Positions 1-8,709 of a stretch of DNA of 64,000 nt are shown here, in pieces; the stretch's first letter is position 1; every line of letters begins with the position of its first letter. A program made the translations under genes and the position numbers. The notes below the pieces were generated by a model. The model was given only the letters and a program-made list of their open reading frames with translations. It did not search any database and was not told the origin of the DNA. The stretch spans positions 6,386,001-6,450,000 of the forward strand of contig NZ_CP150302.1 of the NCBI RefSeq assembly GCF_038051945.1, written 5' to 3'. This stretch comes from Paenibacillus sp. FSL H3-0469 (GTDB taxonomy: Bacteria; Bacillota; Bacilli; Paenibacillales; Paenibacillaceae).

Positions 1-220
1 TAGAACCGCCCTGCGCTCCTCGACGCACATGGACAAGCTCCATCACCTCAACCGGCAGGCCGCCCGTTCCCTGAATGGAAGGGCGTTCCAAGGCAGCCTG
101 TGCCAGGGCTAGACGGGGCACAGCCCCTTCATTCAGCCACAAGACCGGGACCCGGTAAGCTTCGTAGATCAGCTTGCAGATGTACTGTATATTATCGTCA
201 TTCCCAGTTAGCTTCGCCAT
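1..220 (-). CDS. N-terminal part of a probable AraC-type regulator (truncated by window edge)
   Basis: A reading frame on the minus strand starts at ATG 220 behind a good Shine-Dalgarno (AAGGGGG) and stays open to the window edge, giving about 73 residues. The N-terminus (NIQYICKLIYEAYRVPVLWL) resembles the sensory N-terminus of Paenibacillus AraC-family regulators, but no HTH is visible because the gene is cut. It is divergent from the GH3 beta-glucosidase, with 117 bp between the starts, which suits a local sugar regulator. The family assignment is inferred; the existence of the frame is well supported by the start context. Confidence 0.5.
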   Translation of the reverse strand, partial: MAKLTGNDDNIQYICKLIYEAYRVPVLWLNEGAVPRLALAQAALERPSIQGTGGLPVEVMELVHVRRGAQGGS

Positions 221-337
221 GGGCCGCCCCCTTAATTAGTATACTTAGAATACCAAAGATCGAAAGAGAGTACCATAATTAGCCGGAACAGTCGTATAGA
301 ATGGAGTCAAGAAACCGTATTCATAGGAGGCTATATA

Positions 338-2617
338 ATGGCAAAGGACATAACCGGGATTCGGAAGCTCATCTCACAAATGACACTGGAAGAGAAGGCC
401 GGACTCTGCTCCGGGCTGGATTTCTGGAACACCAAAGGCATTGAGCGTCTGGGCATTCCCTCAGTCATGGTAACGGACGGACCCCACGGGCTCCGCAAGC
501 AGCAGGGTGACGCAGATCATCTGGGATTGAATAACAGTGTGCCGGCAACCTGTTTTCCGTCAGCGGCCGGACTGGCCTCCTCGTGGGACCGCGATCTGAT
601 CTTCCGTGTAGGCGAGGCGCTGGGAACGGAATGCCAGGTGGAGAATGTCGCCGTTTTGCTCGGACCGGGCAATAATATCAAACGCTCTCCGCTGAATGGC
701 CGGAATTTTGAATATTTCTCGGAGGACCCGTTCCTGGCCTCAGAGATGGCTGCGAATCATGTGAAGGGGGTGCAGAGCCAGGGCGTCGGCACTTCTCTGA
801 AGCATTATGCTGCCAATAATCAGGAGCACCGCCGCATGTCTGTAGATGCTGTTATTGACGAACGGACGCTGCGTGAGATTTATCTTGCCAGCTTCGAAGG
901 CACGGTGAAGCAGAGCCAGCCGTGGAGTGTGATGTGCTCATATAATCAGGTGAACGGGGAGTATGCTTCCGAGAGCTACGAGCTGCTGACCAAGGTGCTG
1001 CGGGAGGACTGGGGCTTCGAAGGCTTCGTCGTGTCGGACTGGGGAGCGGTCAATGAGCGGGTGAAGGCGCTGGCGGCAGGGCTGGAGCTGGAAATGCCGT
1101 CAAGCGCTGGAATCGGAGATGCCAAGATTGTAGCGGCTGTGAACAGCGGCGAATTGGCTATGGAGACGCTGGATCTCGCGGTAGAACGGATGCTGGCCTT
1201 TATTTTCAAAAGTGTAGAAAACCGCAACCCGCAAGCAGTCTTCGATGCAGATAAGCATCATCAGCTTGCACGCGAAGTAGCCCGGGAGAGCATGGTGCTG
1301 CTGAAGAACGAAGGCGGGATTCTGCCCCTTGCTAAGAGCGGCCGGATTGCCGTGATCGGCGAATTCGCCAAGCAGCCGCGCTATCAGGGCGGGGGCAGCT
1401 CGCATGTGAATCCATCCCGGATGGATGATGCCTTCGCCGAATTGCAGGCCGTTGCCGGGGATGCAGCCAGCTTCCTGTACGCACAGGGCTATGAGCTGGA
1501 GAGCGATGACATCAATGCTGATCTGCTGCGCGAAGCCTGCGATACAGCAGCCAAGGCGGATGCAGCGGTGCTGTTCCTCGGCCTGCCGGACCGCTACGAA
1601 TCGGAGGGCTATGACCGTAGCCATTTGCTGCTGCCTGCGAGCCATAAGGCGCTGATTGAAGCGGTGGCCGAGGTGCAGAGCGAGATTATTGTAGTGCTGA
1701 GCAACGGCGCACCGGTCGAGATGCCTTGGCTGCATAGGGCGAAGGCGGTGCTTGAAGGCTACCTGGGCGGTCAAGCTTTTGGCGGTGCGGTTGCGGACCT
1801 GCTCTTCGGCGAAGTGAGCCCGAGCGGCAAGCTGGCGGAGACCTTCCCGATGAAGCTGAGCGACAATCCGTCATTCCTGAACTTCCCCGGTGAAGGCGAT
1901 ACGGTGGAGTACAAGGAAGGCTTGTTCGTAGGCTACCGTTATTATGATAAAAAAGAAATAGAGCCGCTGTTCCCCTTCGGCTTCGGCCTTAGCTACACGC
2001 AGTTCGAATACAGCGGTCTGCTGCTGGATCAGACCCGCATTCAGGACACAGATACCGTTCAGGTGTCGGTCACGGTCAAGAACACCGGCAGCAGAGCAGG
2101 CAAGGAAGTCGTGCAGCTCTATGTCAGCGATGTGGAGAGCAGCGTGATCCGTCCGCTGCAGGAGCTGAAGGGCTTCGCTAAGATTGAGCTGCAGCCCGGG
2201 GAAGAAGGCATCGTAACCTTCACTTTGGATAAGCGTTCCTTTGCCTACTACAATGTGAAGCTGGCTGACTGGCATGTAGAGAGCGGGCTGTTCACAATCT
2301 CTGCCGGATCTTCCTCACGCGACATCCGTCTGAGCACACAGCTTGAGGTAGAATCCACCGTGAAGCTGTCCGGCCGCTTCCACCGCAACACCACAGTCGG
2401 TGATCTGCTCGCCAATCCGCTGACCGAGGAGAAGGCGAAGAGCTTCAGCAGCGTGTTCGGGCTGGAGGATGTGCTTGGCGACAATCCGGAGATGCTGCTG
2501 GCCATGATGAAGTATATGCCGCTGCGCGCCATGATCGGCTTCGGCCAGGGCAAGTATACCGAGGCGGATCTGGAGGCGGATCTGCAGGAGCTGAACAGAC
2601 TGGCGGGGCAGGCGTAG
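338..2617 (+). CDS. bglB: GH3 family beta-glucosidase
   Basis: This 759-residue cytoplasmic glycoside hydrolase family 3 enzyme has no signal peptide. The N-terminal barrel carries SLKHYAANNQE (around 153-163), and the catalytic nucleophile is Asp234 in VVSDWGA. The second alpha/beta domain follows (about 310-550), then a fibronectin III-like domain (about 580-690) typical of BglB-type beta-glucosidases. It is expected to release terminal beta-D-glucose from short oligosaccharides; the exact substrate cannot be read from sequence. The start follows AGGAGG at good spacing. It is monocistronic, and the divergent regulator fragment at the window edge may control it. Confidence 0.9.
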   Translation: MAKDITGIRKLISQMTLEEKAGLCSGLDFWNTKGIERLGIPSVMVTDGPHGLRKQQGDADHLGLNNSVPATCFPSAAGLASSWDRDLIFRVGEALGTECQVENVAVLLGPGNNIKRSPLNGRNFEYFSEDPFLASEMAANHVKGVQSQGVGTSLKHYAANNQEHRRMSVDAVIDERTLREIYLASFEGTVKQSQPWSVMCSYNQVNGEYASESYELLTKVLREDWGFEGFVVSDWGAVNERVKALAAGLELEMPSSAGIGDAKIVAAVNSGELAMETLDLAVERMLAFIFKSVENRNPQAVFDADKHHQLAREVARESMVLLKNEGGILPLAKSGRIAVIGEFAKQPRYQGGGSSHVNPSRMDDAFAELQAVAGDAASFLYAQGYELESDDINADLLREACDTAAKADAAVLFLGLPDRYESEGYDRSHLLLPASHKALIEAVAEVQSEIIVVLSNGAPVEMPWLHRAKAVLEGYLGGQAFGGAVADLLFGEVSPSGKLAETFPMKLSDNPSFLNFPGEGDTVEYKEGLFVGYRYYDKKEIEPLFPFGFGLSYTQFEYSGLLLDQTRIQDTDTVQVSVTVKNTGSRAGKEVVQLYVSDVESSVIRPLQELKGFAKIELQPGEEGIVTFTLDKRSFAYYNVKLADWHVESGLFTISAGSSSRDIRLSTQLEVESTVKLSGRFHRNTTVGDLLANPLTEEKAKSFSSVFGLEDVLGDNPEMLLAMMKYMPLRAMIGFGQGKYTEADLEADLQELNRLAGQA

Positions 2618-2740
2618 AACTTATCAGCCAAGCGGGGAGGCAGGAGTATCAGGCTTCTGCCTCGGGTGTTTCGGCGGAGCAAGGGTTGCTTTTAGCGGCG
2701 TGATTTGCTAACATACGATGTAAATTCATAAGTAGTTAAT

Positions 2741-2842
2741 AGTTCTCTAGGGTTCCGCAGCAGGTTCACCGCTGGCCTGGTCCGAGAGAGAACACACGGA
2801 TGAAGCTACTCCGTGTAACACGGAGGGACAAAAGCCCGGGAG
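2741..2842 (+). promoter_or_regulatory. Guanidine-I riboswitch aptamer (ykkC class)
   Basis: The leader contains the hallmark conserved blocks of the ykkC/guanidine-I class in order: CTAGGGTTCCGC, CTGGTCCGAGAGA, an ACACGGA stem repeated by CTCCGTGT, then ACACGGAGGGACAAAAGCCC. It precedes two SMR transporter genes, the classic context. In this class guanidinium binding stabilises the aptamer and prevents formation of the downstream terminator. Confidence 0.92.
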
Positions 2843-2877
2843 GTATCGTCAGGTAATGACGATAACCTTCCGGGCTT
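2832..2877 (+). terminator. Terminator of the guanidine riboswitch expression platform
   Basis: AAGCCCGG...GGTAtCGTC pairs with GACGaTAaCC...CCGGGCTT, followed by ATTTTAT. The 5' arm shares the AAGCCCGGG segment with the 3' end of the aptamer, so ligand-bound aptamer and terminator are mutually exclusive. Confidence 0.85.
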
Positions 2878-2903
2878 ATTTTATGAAACAGGAGGACGGA
2901 GAA

Positions 2904-3263
2904 ATGAAGAAGAACACTAAGAGCTGGATCATGATTGCAGGCGCTGCCTGCTTTGAAGTGATATGGGTCATCGGGCTGAAGCACGCCTCCGCACCATGGG
3001 AATGGGCCGTTACGGTAGTTGCAATTCTCATCAGTTTCTACGCGCTCATCTGGGCTAGCGGCAGGCTGCCGGTTGGGACAGTCTATGCTGTATTTGTCGG
3101 ACTTGGAACAGCAGGCACCGTGCTGGCGGGCGGAATTCTGTTCGGTGAACCGCTGCGGCCGCTGAAGCTGCTGCTGATTGGCCTGCTGCTGGCGGGCGTT
3201 GTCGGCTTGAAGCTGGTTACCCCCGCCCAGGCTGAACCGGAACAGGCAAAGGGGATGAACTGA
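2904..3263 (+). CDS. gdnC: SMR guanidinium exporter subunit (YkkC/GdnC-like)
   Basis: The product is a 119-residue, four-helix small multidrug resistance protein. The conserved membrane glutamate that couples protons to substrate is Glu18 (AACFEVIWV). An in-frame ATG at 2856 lies inside the riboswitch terminator and has no Shine-Dalgarno, so ATG 2904 behind GGAGGACGGAGAA was chosen. The C-terminus is slightly extended (AQAEPEQAKGMN) relative to typical ~105-residue SMR proteins. The guanidine riboswitch and the paired second SMR gene point to guanidinium export by a heteromer rather than broad drug efflux. Confidence 0.88.
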   Translation: MKKNTKSWIMIAGAACFEVIWVIGLKHASAPWEWAVTVVAILISFYALIWASGRLPVGTVYAVFVGLGTAGTVLAGGILFGEPLRPLKLLLIGLLLAGVVGLKLVTPAQAEPEQAKGMN

Positions 3264-3264
3264 G

Positions 3265-3579
3265 ATGGCATGGGTGATGCTGATTGCTGCCGGAATATGT
3301 GAAATGTTCGGGGTCGCCATGATTGGCAAGCTGTACAAGAACCGCAACTGGCAGTCCTTCTGCCTTTTGATACTAGGCTTCGGGGCAAGCTTCCTGCTGC
3401 TGTCTCTGGCGATGGAGAGTCTGCCTATGGGGATTGCTTATGCGATCTGGACAGGGATTGGAGCATCTGGGGCGGCGATCATGGGCATGTTGTTCTACGG
3501 GGAAGCGCGTGATCTGCGGCGGATTCTTTGTATTGTACTGATTCTGGGAGCCGTAACGGGCCTTAAGCTAATCGGCTGA
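3265..3579 (+). CDS. gdnD: SMR guanidinium exporter subunit (YkkD/GdnD-like)
   Basis: This is a 104-residue four-helix SMR protein with the conserved membrane glutamate at Glu13 (AAGICEMFGV). It begins one base after the stop of the upstream SMR gene, so the two are translationally coupled and probably form a heterodimeric antiporter. Both lie under the guanidine-I riboswitch, which predicts induction by guanidinium and proton-driven export. Confidence 0.88.
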   Translation: MAWVMLIAAGICEMFGVAMIGKLYKNRNWQSFCLLILGFGASFLLLSLAMESLPMGIAYAIWTGIGASGAAIMGMLFYGEARDLRRILCIVLILGAVTGLKLIG

Positions 3580-3686
3580 GGCTGCTGAAACGTTCCCGGT
3601 ATGGACACTTAACGGATGTTTCGTTGCCCCGGATATGGTAAGTATAGTAACTAAGAACATTATTCTTATAAGGAGACTTATCACTT

Positions 3687-4550
3687 ATGAGCAAACCTGT
3701 ATCTGAGAGTATCCGTCTGAATGACGGAGCAGTGCTGCCCAGACTGGGGCAGGGAACCTGGCAGATTGGCGACCAGCCGGCGAAGCGGGCAGAAGAGATT
3801 GCTGCGCTTCGCCAGGGCGTGGAGCTGGGCATGAATCTGATTGACACGGCTGAGATGTATGGGGACGGCCGCTCTGAGGAGTTAGTTGGTGAAGCGCTGC
3901 GGGGTATCCGCGACCGCGTATTTCTGGTATCCAAGGTGTACCCGCATAATGCAGGCGGCACTAAGTTGATCAGCAGCTGCGAAGCCAGCCTGAAGCGGCT
4001 CGGCACGGACCATCTGGACCTGTACCTGCTGCATTGGCGCGGCAATATTCCGCTGGAAGAGACCGTGGAGGGGATGGAGGCACTGGTTGCATCCGGTAAA
4101 ATCGCCCGCTGGGGCGTATCCAATCTGGATACGGCAGATATGCAGGAGCTGCTGCACATCCCCGGCGGCAATCACTGCGCAGTGAATCAAGTGCTCTATC
4201 ATCTGGGCTCAAGAGGGATTGAGCATGAGCTGCTGCCTTGGCTGAGAGGGCATAAGATTCCTGTCATGGCCTATTCTCCGCTGGCACAGGCGGGAACGCT
4301 GAGAAAAGGGCTGACCGAGAATGAAGCCGTGCAGCGGATTGCCCGGAATCATGAGGTCACTCCGCTGCAGGTTCTGCTGGCCTGGACCCTCCGTGACGGG
4401 GATGTCATCGCTATTCCCAAGGCTGCCACCCGTGAGCATGTGAAGGGGAATGCGGCTGCTGCCAAGCTTGTATTCACAGATGATGAGCTGTGGCAGCTCG
4501 ACGATGCTTTTCCCCAGCCGTCGTGGAAGGTTCCGCTGGACATGATTTGA
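3687..4550 (+). CDS. Aldo/keto reductase
   Basis: A 287-residue (alpha/beta)8 NADPH-dependent oxidoreductase of the aldo/keto reductase superfamily. The catalytic tetrad is visible as Asp53 and Tyr58 (DTAEMYGDGRSE), Lys83 (VSKVYP) and His116 (LYLLHW). C-terminal IPKAATREHVKGNAAA is the usual NADP phosphate-binding segment. The start follows AAGGAGACTTATCACTT. It lies 107 bp after gdnD, so it is probably a separate unit; a G+C hairpin with a T-run follows. The physiological carbonyl substrate is unknown. Confidence 0.85.
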   Translation: MSKPVSESIRLNDGAVLPRLGQGTWQIGDQPAKRAEEIAALRQGVELGMNLIDTAEMYGDGRSEELVGEALRGIRDRVFLVSKVYPHNAGGTKLISSCEASLKRLGTDHLDLYLLHWRGNIPLEETVEGMEALVASGKIARWGVSNLDTADMQELLHIPGGNHCAVNQVLYHLGSRGIEHELLPWLRGHKIPVMAYSPLAQAGTLRKGLTENEAVQRIARNHEVTPLQVLLAWTLRDGDVIAIPKAATREHVKGNAAAAKLVFTDDELWQLDDAFPQPSWKVPLDMI

Positions 4551-4578
4551 TCATAGCTTAACTGCTGCTGCATGGCAT

Positions 4579-4608
4579 AGCTGTCTCCGCTTAGGGGGCG
4601 GCTTTTTT
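4579..4608 (+). terminator. Rho-independent terminator after the aldo/keto reductase
   Basis: AGCTGTCTCC can pair with GGGGGCGGCT (three G-T pairs) around a five-base loop, followed directly by six T residues. The spacing from the stop codon is about 30 bp. Confidence 0.6.
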
Positions 4609-4930
4609 GTTTTGGGGTCCCCGCAAAGAACCTGAGTCATCACCTACGCTAAAGCCCCACTATTCTGGAAATGCACCCTGAATTCGCAGAAAGTGGGCCG
4701 AAGGAGTAAATGAGGAGCACTAATGCCCTTGAATTCGCCGCATGCCCCCGACAGAGGGCAGATATGCCCATATAAACTACATCATCCGTACATAGCTAGA
4801 TTCCGTTCGTTCTTGTACGCTTCTAAGCCTTAAATGATATTATACGTGAATTTGTGCATCCTATGAGAAAGCTTGTAGGCCGATTGGAGCAAGGTGGATA
4901 CCGGACTTAAGCCACTTGGCAGGAGCTCTT
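4609..4930. other. Intergenic region without a gene upstream of the mannitol operon
   Basis: No credible coding frame or RNA gene is visible. The segment holds GTCCCCGCAAAG near 4617, a motif with a similar neighbour in the 28.6 kb intercistronic hairpin, and short CCCACT/AGTGGG complementary stretches around 4657-4693. Its role is unknown. Confidence 0.5.
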
Positions 4931-4934
4931 AAAT

Positions 4935-5004
4935 GTTGTCAACAACGTTCATGCCGAAACCGTGTTTTCAATTTGGTGACAAAGAAAGCGCTTTGATTTA
5001 CGAT
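4935..5004 (+). promoter_or_regulatory. Candidate mtlA promoter with upstream palindrome
   Basis: A sigma-A-like pair GTGACA (4976-4981) and TACGAT (4999-5004) has a 17 bp spacer. Both boxes are imperfect, as expected for an activator-dependent promoter. About 30 bp upstream lies an inverted repeat GTTGT-CA-ACAAC (4935-4946), a plausible MtlR activator site. GTGTTTTC (4962-4969) and GAAAACAC (5016-5023) form a second, wider inverted repeat around the promoter. No start site has been measured. Confidence 0.5.
4983..4996 (+). promoter_or_regulatory. Catabolite-responsive element (cre) in the mtlA promoter
   Basis: AGAAAGCGCTTTGA matches the CcpA consensus TGWAANCGNTNWCA at its core and is built on the perfect palindrome AAAGCGCTTT. 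It sits between the -35 and -10 candidates, a position that would block RNA polymerase when CcpA binds. Confidence 0.7.
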
Positions 5005-5078
5005 GTGTTCAAAGGGAAAACACCTTTCAGCATGCAGTGCGGAAGGTTCCCGTTCATTACAATAAGGGGGCATCTTAA

Positions 5079-6518
5079 ATGGCCACAACGGCAACGAAAC
5101 AAGCTTCATCCGGCGGTGCAAGGGTGAAGGTTCAACAATTCGGACGTATGCTCAGCGGTATGGTAATGCCGAATATCGGCGCTTTTATCGCTTGGGGATT
5201 GATTACAGCATTATTCATTCCAACGGGCTGGTATCCCAATGAGAGCCTTGCAGCTCTGGTAGGCCCAATCATTAACTACCTGCTTCCTCTACTGATCGGT
5301 TACACCGGCGGACAGATGGTTCACGGTAAACGCGGTGCTGTCATCGGCGCACTGGTAACCATGGGGGTTATCGTCGGCTCAACCATTCCAATGTTCCTGG
5401 GTGCGATGATTGTCGGTCCGCTGGCTGCCTGGGTGCTGAAGCAGTTCGACAAAGCAGTGGACGGCAAAATCAGAGCCGGGTTCGAAATGCTGGTCAACAA
5501 CTTCTCGCTGGGCATCATCGGCGGCGCGTTGACTCTCGGAGCCTTGAAAGGTGTCGGTCCGCTGGTTCAAGGCCTGACCAACATCCTCTCAAATGGCGTG
5601 GAGTTCCTGGTTAACCACAATCTGCTGCCGCTCATCAATATCATCATTGAGCCGGCCAAGGTACTGTTCCTGAACAATGCGATCAACCACGGGGTACTGG
5701 GACCGATTGCGCTTGAAGAGTCCCAGAGAATCGGCAAATCCATCCTGTTCATGCTTGAATCGAATCCGGGTCCTGGTCTGGGTATCCTGCTGGCATACTG
5801 GCTGGCGGGCAAAGGCTCTGCCAAATCCTCCGCACCAGGCGCCATTATCATTCACTTCCTGGGCGGGATTCATGAGATCTACTTCCCTTACATCCTGATG
5901 AATCCGCGTCTGATTCTGGCAGTTATCGGCGGCGGAATGTCCGGTACATTCACCTTCCAGATGCTGGGCGCCGGTCTGGTAGCTTCTCCTTCACCAGGCA
6001 GTATCTTTGCTTACTTCGCAATGACGCCTAAGGGCGGATATCTTCCAATGATTGCCGGGGTTGTCGTTGCTACCATCGTATCGTTCCTGATTGCAGCTGT
6101 GCTTCTGAGATCTTCCAAGAATAATGATCAAGAAGAGATGGATTTGGAAGCGGCAGAAGCCAGAATGAGAGACATGAAATCCGCCGGTACGGCAGCTCAG
6201 GCTGCGGCTACAGCAACCGTGGCTTCCAATATCCGCAACAAAGCAAGTGTCCACAAAATCGTCTTCGCTTGTGACGCAGGAATGGGCTCCAGTGCAATGG
6301 GTGCCTCGGTCCTGAGAAAGAAGCTGCAAAATGCAGGGGTGAACATCACCGTTACGAACTCTGCAGTCAGTGAAATTCCGGCGGACGCGGACATCGTGGT
6401 CACCCAGAAGACCCTTACCGACCGGGCGATTGCCAGCAATCCGCAGGCAGAGCATATCTCGATTGATAACTTCCTGAAGAGCCCGAAATATGATGAGCTG
6501 GTAGAACGTTTGAAGTAA
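5079..6518 (+). CDS. mtlA: PTS mannitol-specific EIICB component
   Basis: This 479-residue membrane permease imports mannitol and phosphorylates it to mannitol 1-phosphate. The N-terminal ~340 residues form the EIIC channel, with the conserved GGIHEIYFPYI motif of mannitol permeases. The C-terminal EIIB domain begins near 390 and has its phosphocysteine at Cys398 (FACDAGMGSS). The EIIA domain is encoded separately by mtlF. A linker rich in Ala, Glu and Thr joins C and B (about 345-385). The start follows AAGGGGG. It is the first gene of the mtlA-R-F-D operon, an order also known from Geobacillus. Confidence 0.95.
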   Translation: MATTATKQASSGGARVKVQQFGRMLSGMVMPNIGAFIAWGLITALFIPTGWYPNESLAALVGPIINYLLPLLIGYTGGQMVHGKRGAVIGALVTMGVIVGSTIPMFLGAMIVGPLAAWVLKQFDKAVDGKIRAGFEMLVNNFSLGIIGGALTLGALKGVGPLVQGLTNILSNGVEFLVNHNLLPLINIIIEPAKVLFLNNAINHGVLGPIALEESQRIGKSILFMLESNPGPGLGILLAYWLAGKGSAKSSAPGAIIIHFLGGIHEIYFPYILMNPRLILAVIGGGMSGTFTFQMLGAGLVASPSPGSIFAYFAMTPKGGYLPMIAGVVVATIVSFLIAAVLLRSSKNNDQEEMDLEAAEARMRDMKSAGTAAQAAATATVASNIRNKASVHKIVFACDAGMGSSAMGASVLRKKLQNAGVNITVTNSAVSEIPADADIVVTQKTLTDRAIASNPQAEHISIDNFLKSPKYDELVERLK

Positions 6519-6539
6519 GAGGCACAAGTGTAAAATCTA

Positions 6540-6600
6540 AGCATATACTTCTCGCTGAAACGGATGCCGTCCCTTATAGGACGGCATATCCGTTTATGCT
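6540..6600 (+). terminator. Intercistronic hairpin between mtlA and mtlR
   Basis: AAACGGAT-GCCGTCC (6558-6572) pairs with GGACGGC-AT-ATCCGTTT (6579-6595), and flanking AGCATA/TATGCT extends the stem. No T-run follows, so it is more likely an RNA-stability or partial attenuation hairpin that lets mtlA be expressed above mtlR. Confidence 0.6.
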
Positions 6601-6626
6601 TGATGCAAGGCGGAGGGTTAGCTGAA

Positions 6627-8693
6627 ATGACGAAAATTACCGCCAGACAGCGCCAGATCCTGTGGCTTCTGCTCGAAGCCAGTGGAGAGATTACCGCTGT
6701 AAAAATTGCCGAGGCTACCGGGGTAAGTGTAAGAACCGTACACCGGGAGATGGAGGACATAGAATCCGTGCTTGAGAACTTTGGTCTTGATCTGATCAAA
6801 AAATCAGGCAAAGGGATTGGATTGAGCGGCCCGGAGGCCGGTCTTGCGGAGCTGCGCCTGTTCCTGCGGGAAGAGAAGCCGGCGGATTATTCCGGCGAAG
6901 ACCGCAAGGTATTCGAGCTCTGCGTTCTGCTGGAGGCGGAGGAGCCGGTGAAGCTGTTCACACTTGCGCATTCCCTTAAGGTTACAGTTGCTTCTATCAG
7001 CTACGATCTGGATGAACTGGAGCAGTGGGTCCGTAAGTTCGGGCTGGAGCTGGTCCGAAGGAGAGGCTACGGCGTTGAAATCACCGGCAGCGAGATCGAC
7101 AAGCGTCGGGCGATTGGGCGGTTGGCTGCCGAGCATCTGGATCTGTCTGATCTGGTCGGCCATGGTTCTCTGGCTGAGAGCAATCCGGCTTTTCGCATGC
7201 TGTTGACTACAGTCGGTCAGTCCAACCTCATGGAAGTAGAGAATACGCTGTGGGATATGGAATGGAAATGGACGGCGGAGCTGCCCGAAATTGTCTATAT
7301 GGAAATGCTCCTGGCCCTTGCAGTCACTACCCGGCGGATTGAGCTTAGCCGGAGCATCGACAGCGGGGCGGAAGCAGGCTATTCCAGGGTGTCCGACCAC
7401 CGGAACATTGCCGGAGCCGAGCGATTTGTGCAGCAGCTCGCAGAGGTGCTTGAGCTGAAGATTCCCCGGGTAGAGATTCTGTATATTGCCGGGTTGTTCG
7501 ACCGGGTTCAGGATTCCTTCTCCTCATCGGGCTATGCTTACGGAGATATTGAATTAATGGAGATTGTTTACAAGCTGACCGAGAGCGTGGTCAAGCGGAC
7601 GGGGCTGCCCTTTCAGAGCGACCGTTCCCTGCGCGAAGGTCTGCTGGAACATATTGATCCGGCATTGAAACGGATCCGGGAGGGCACACGTATCCGTAAC
7701 CCGCTGCTCGGCCCGATCCGCAGGGATTACGAATATCTGTTCAACATCATCCGCGCAGCCGTGGAGGATATGCAGCTGGAGCTCCAGATCCCGGATGAAG
7801 AAATCGGATTTCTGGTCATGCATTTCGGAGCTTCCGCAGAGCGGCTGAACCAGCTAAGGCGCAACGTAAGAGCCATTCTGGTCTGTGCCAGCGGCCTCAG
7901 CTCCTCCCGGCTGCTGGCTACCCGGCTGACCAAGGAAATGCCGCAGATCGAGATTCTCGGCAATATCTCCTGGTATGAAGCGGCGCGTCTGCCGGATGAA
8001 GATTACGATCTGATTATATCTACCATTGATCTGCCGATTGACAAGGAGCGTTACATCAAGATCAGCCCCCTGCTCACAGCGGAGGAGATCGAGAAGCTGC
8101 TGAATTACATTCAGAACACGACGCTGCGGGAACGGGAGAACGGAAGGAACGGTGAACCGGACCAGGCGGTCCGGGAGGAGGGCTCGCTTGAACGGCTCCG
8201 GAGCTACAAGGGCATTCTGGATGAGATCGTCAGCCTGCTGGAGCGGTTCCGGTTCCATCCCATTGATAACAAGGGGATGGATCTGTCAGCGACGATAGTG
8301 GAAATGCTGGAGACACTGAATGGTAACGGCGTGGTCGGAGATGCCGGTATTGTGCTGGAGCGTCTGCTGGAACGGGAGCGGATGACCAGCCAAGTGATTC
8401 CGGATACCGCGCTGGCGCTGTTCCATACCAGAAGCAGTCATATTCACCTGTCATCGCTGACCCTGTACCGGCTCGATCAGCCCGTAATTCTGGAGGGGAA
8501 TACAGAGGTCCGAGTCATTCTGCTCATGCTGGCTCCGCGCAGACTCTCTAAGGAGAGCCTGGAGGTGCTCAGCGAGATCAGCGCACTTCTGCTGAACTCC
8601 GAGCTGGTTCAATTGCTGGAAGAACGTTCAGAGTCCGAGATCCGGGGGTATTTATCCTCGGAGCTGCTTCATTTTTTCCAAAATAAATGTTGA
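6627..8693 (+). CDS. mtlR: Mannitol operon transcriptional activator with PRD and PTS-like domains
   Basis: This is a 688-residue DNA-binding activator of the mannitol operon. In order: an N-terminal winged HTH (about 5-60), two PTS regulation domains (about 190-405), an EIIB-Gat-like domain (about 412-500) and an EIIA-Mtl-like domain (about 545-688). His342 (EHIDPALKRI), Cys420 (ILVCASGLSS) and His600 (LFHTRSSH) fall at or one residue from the phosphorylation sites described for Bacillus MtlR. Known logic: PRD2 phosphorylation by HPr activates, EIIB/EIIA-domain phosphorylation inhibits. ATG 6627 behind GGAGGG was chosen; the longer frame from 6564 starts inside the preceding hairpin. Confidence 0.93.
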   Translation: MTKITARQRQILWLLLEASGEITAVKIAEATGVSVRTVHREMEDIESVLENFGLDLIKKSGKGIGLSGPEAGLAELRLFLREEKPADYSGEDRKVFELCVLLEAEEPVKLFTLAHSLKVTVASISYDLDELEQWVRKFGLELVRRRGYGVEITGSEIDKRRAIGRLAAEHLDLSDLVGHGSLAESNPAFRMLLTTVGQSNLMEVENTLWDMEWKWTAELPEIVYMEMLLALAVTTRRIELSRSIDSGAEAGYSRVSDHRNIAGAERFVQQLAEVLELKIPRVEILYIAGLFDRVQDSFSSSGYAYGDIELMEIVYKLTESVVKRTGLPFQSDRSLREGLLEHIDPALKRIREGTRIRNPLLGPIRRDYEYLFNIIRAAVEDMQLELQIPDEEIGFLVMHFGASAERLNQLRRNVRAILVCASGLSSSRLLATRLTKEMPQIEILGNISWYEAARLPDEDYDLIISTIDLPIDKERYIKISPLLTAEEIEKLLNYIQNTTLRERENGRNGEPDQAVREEGSLERLRSYKGILDEIVSLLERFRFHPIDNKGMDLSATIVEMLETLNGNGVVGDAGIVLERLLERERMTSQVIPDTALALFHTRSSHIHLSSLTLYRLDQPVILEGNTEVRVILLMLAPRRLSKESLEVLSEISALLLNSELVQLLEERSESEIRGYLSSELLHFFQNKC

Positions 8694-8709
8694 AAGAGGG
8701 AGAAACCAT

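Noticed and set aside
100..282. 60-codon plus-strand frame at the left edge
   Set aside because: It is antisense to a minus-strand frame with a good start and regulator-like sequence, and it lacks a ribosome binding site.
2856..2903. Upstream start for the first SMR gene
   Set aside because: The ATG lies inside the riboswitch terminator stem and has no Shine-Dalgarno; ATG 2904 does.
4933..5127. 64-codon frame running from the mtl promoter into mtlA
   Set aside because: It covers the promoter and cre region and overlaps the mtlA start out of frame; no ribosome binding site.
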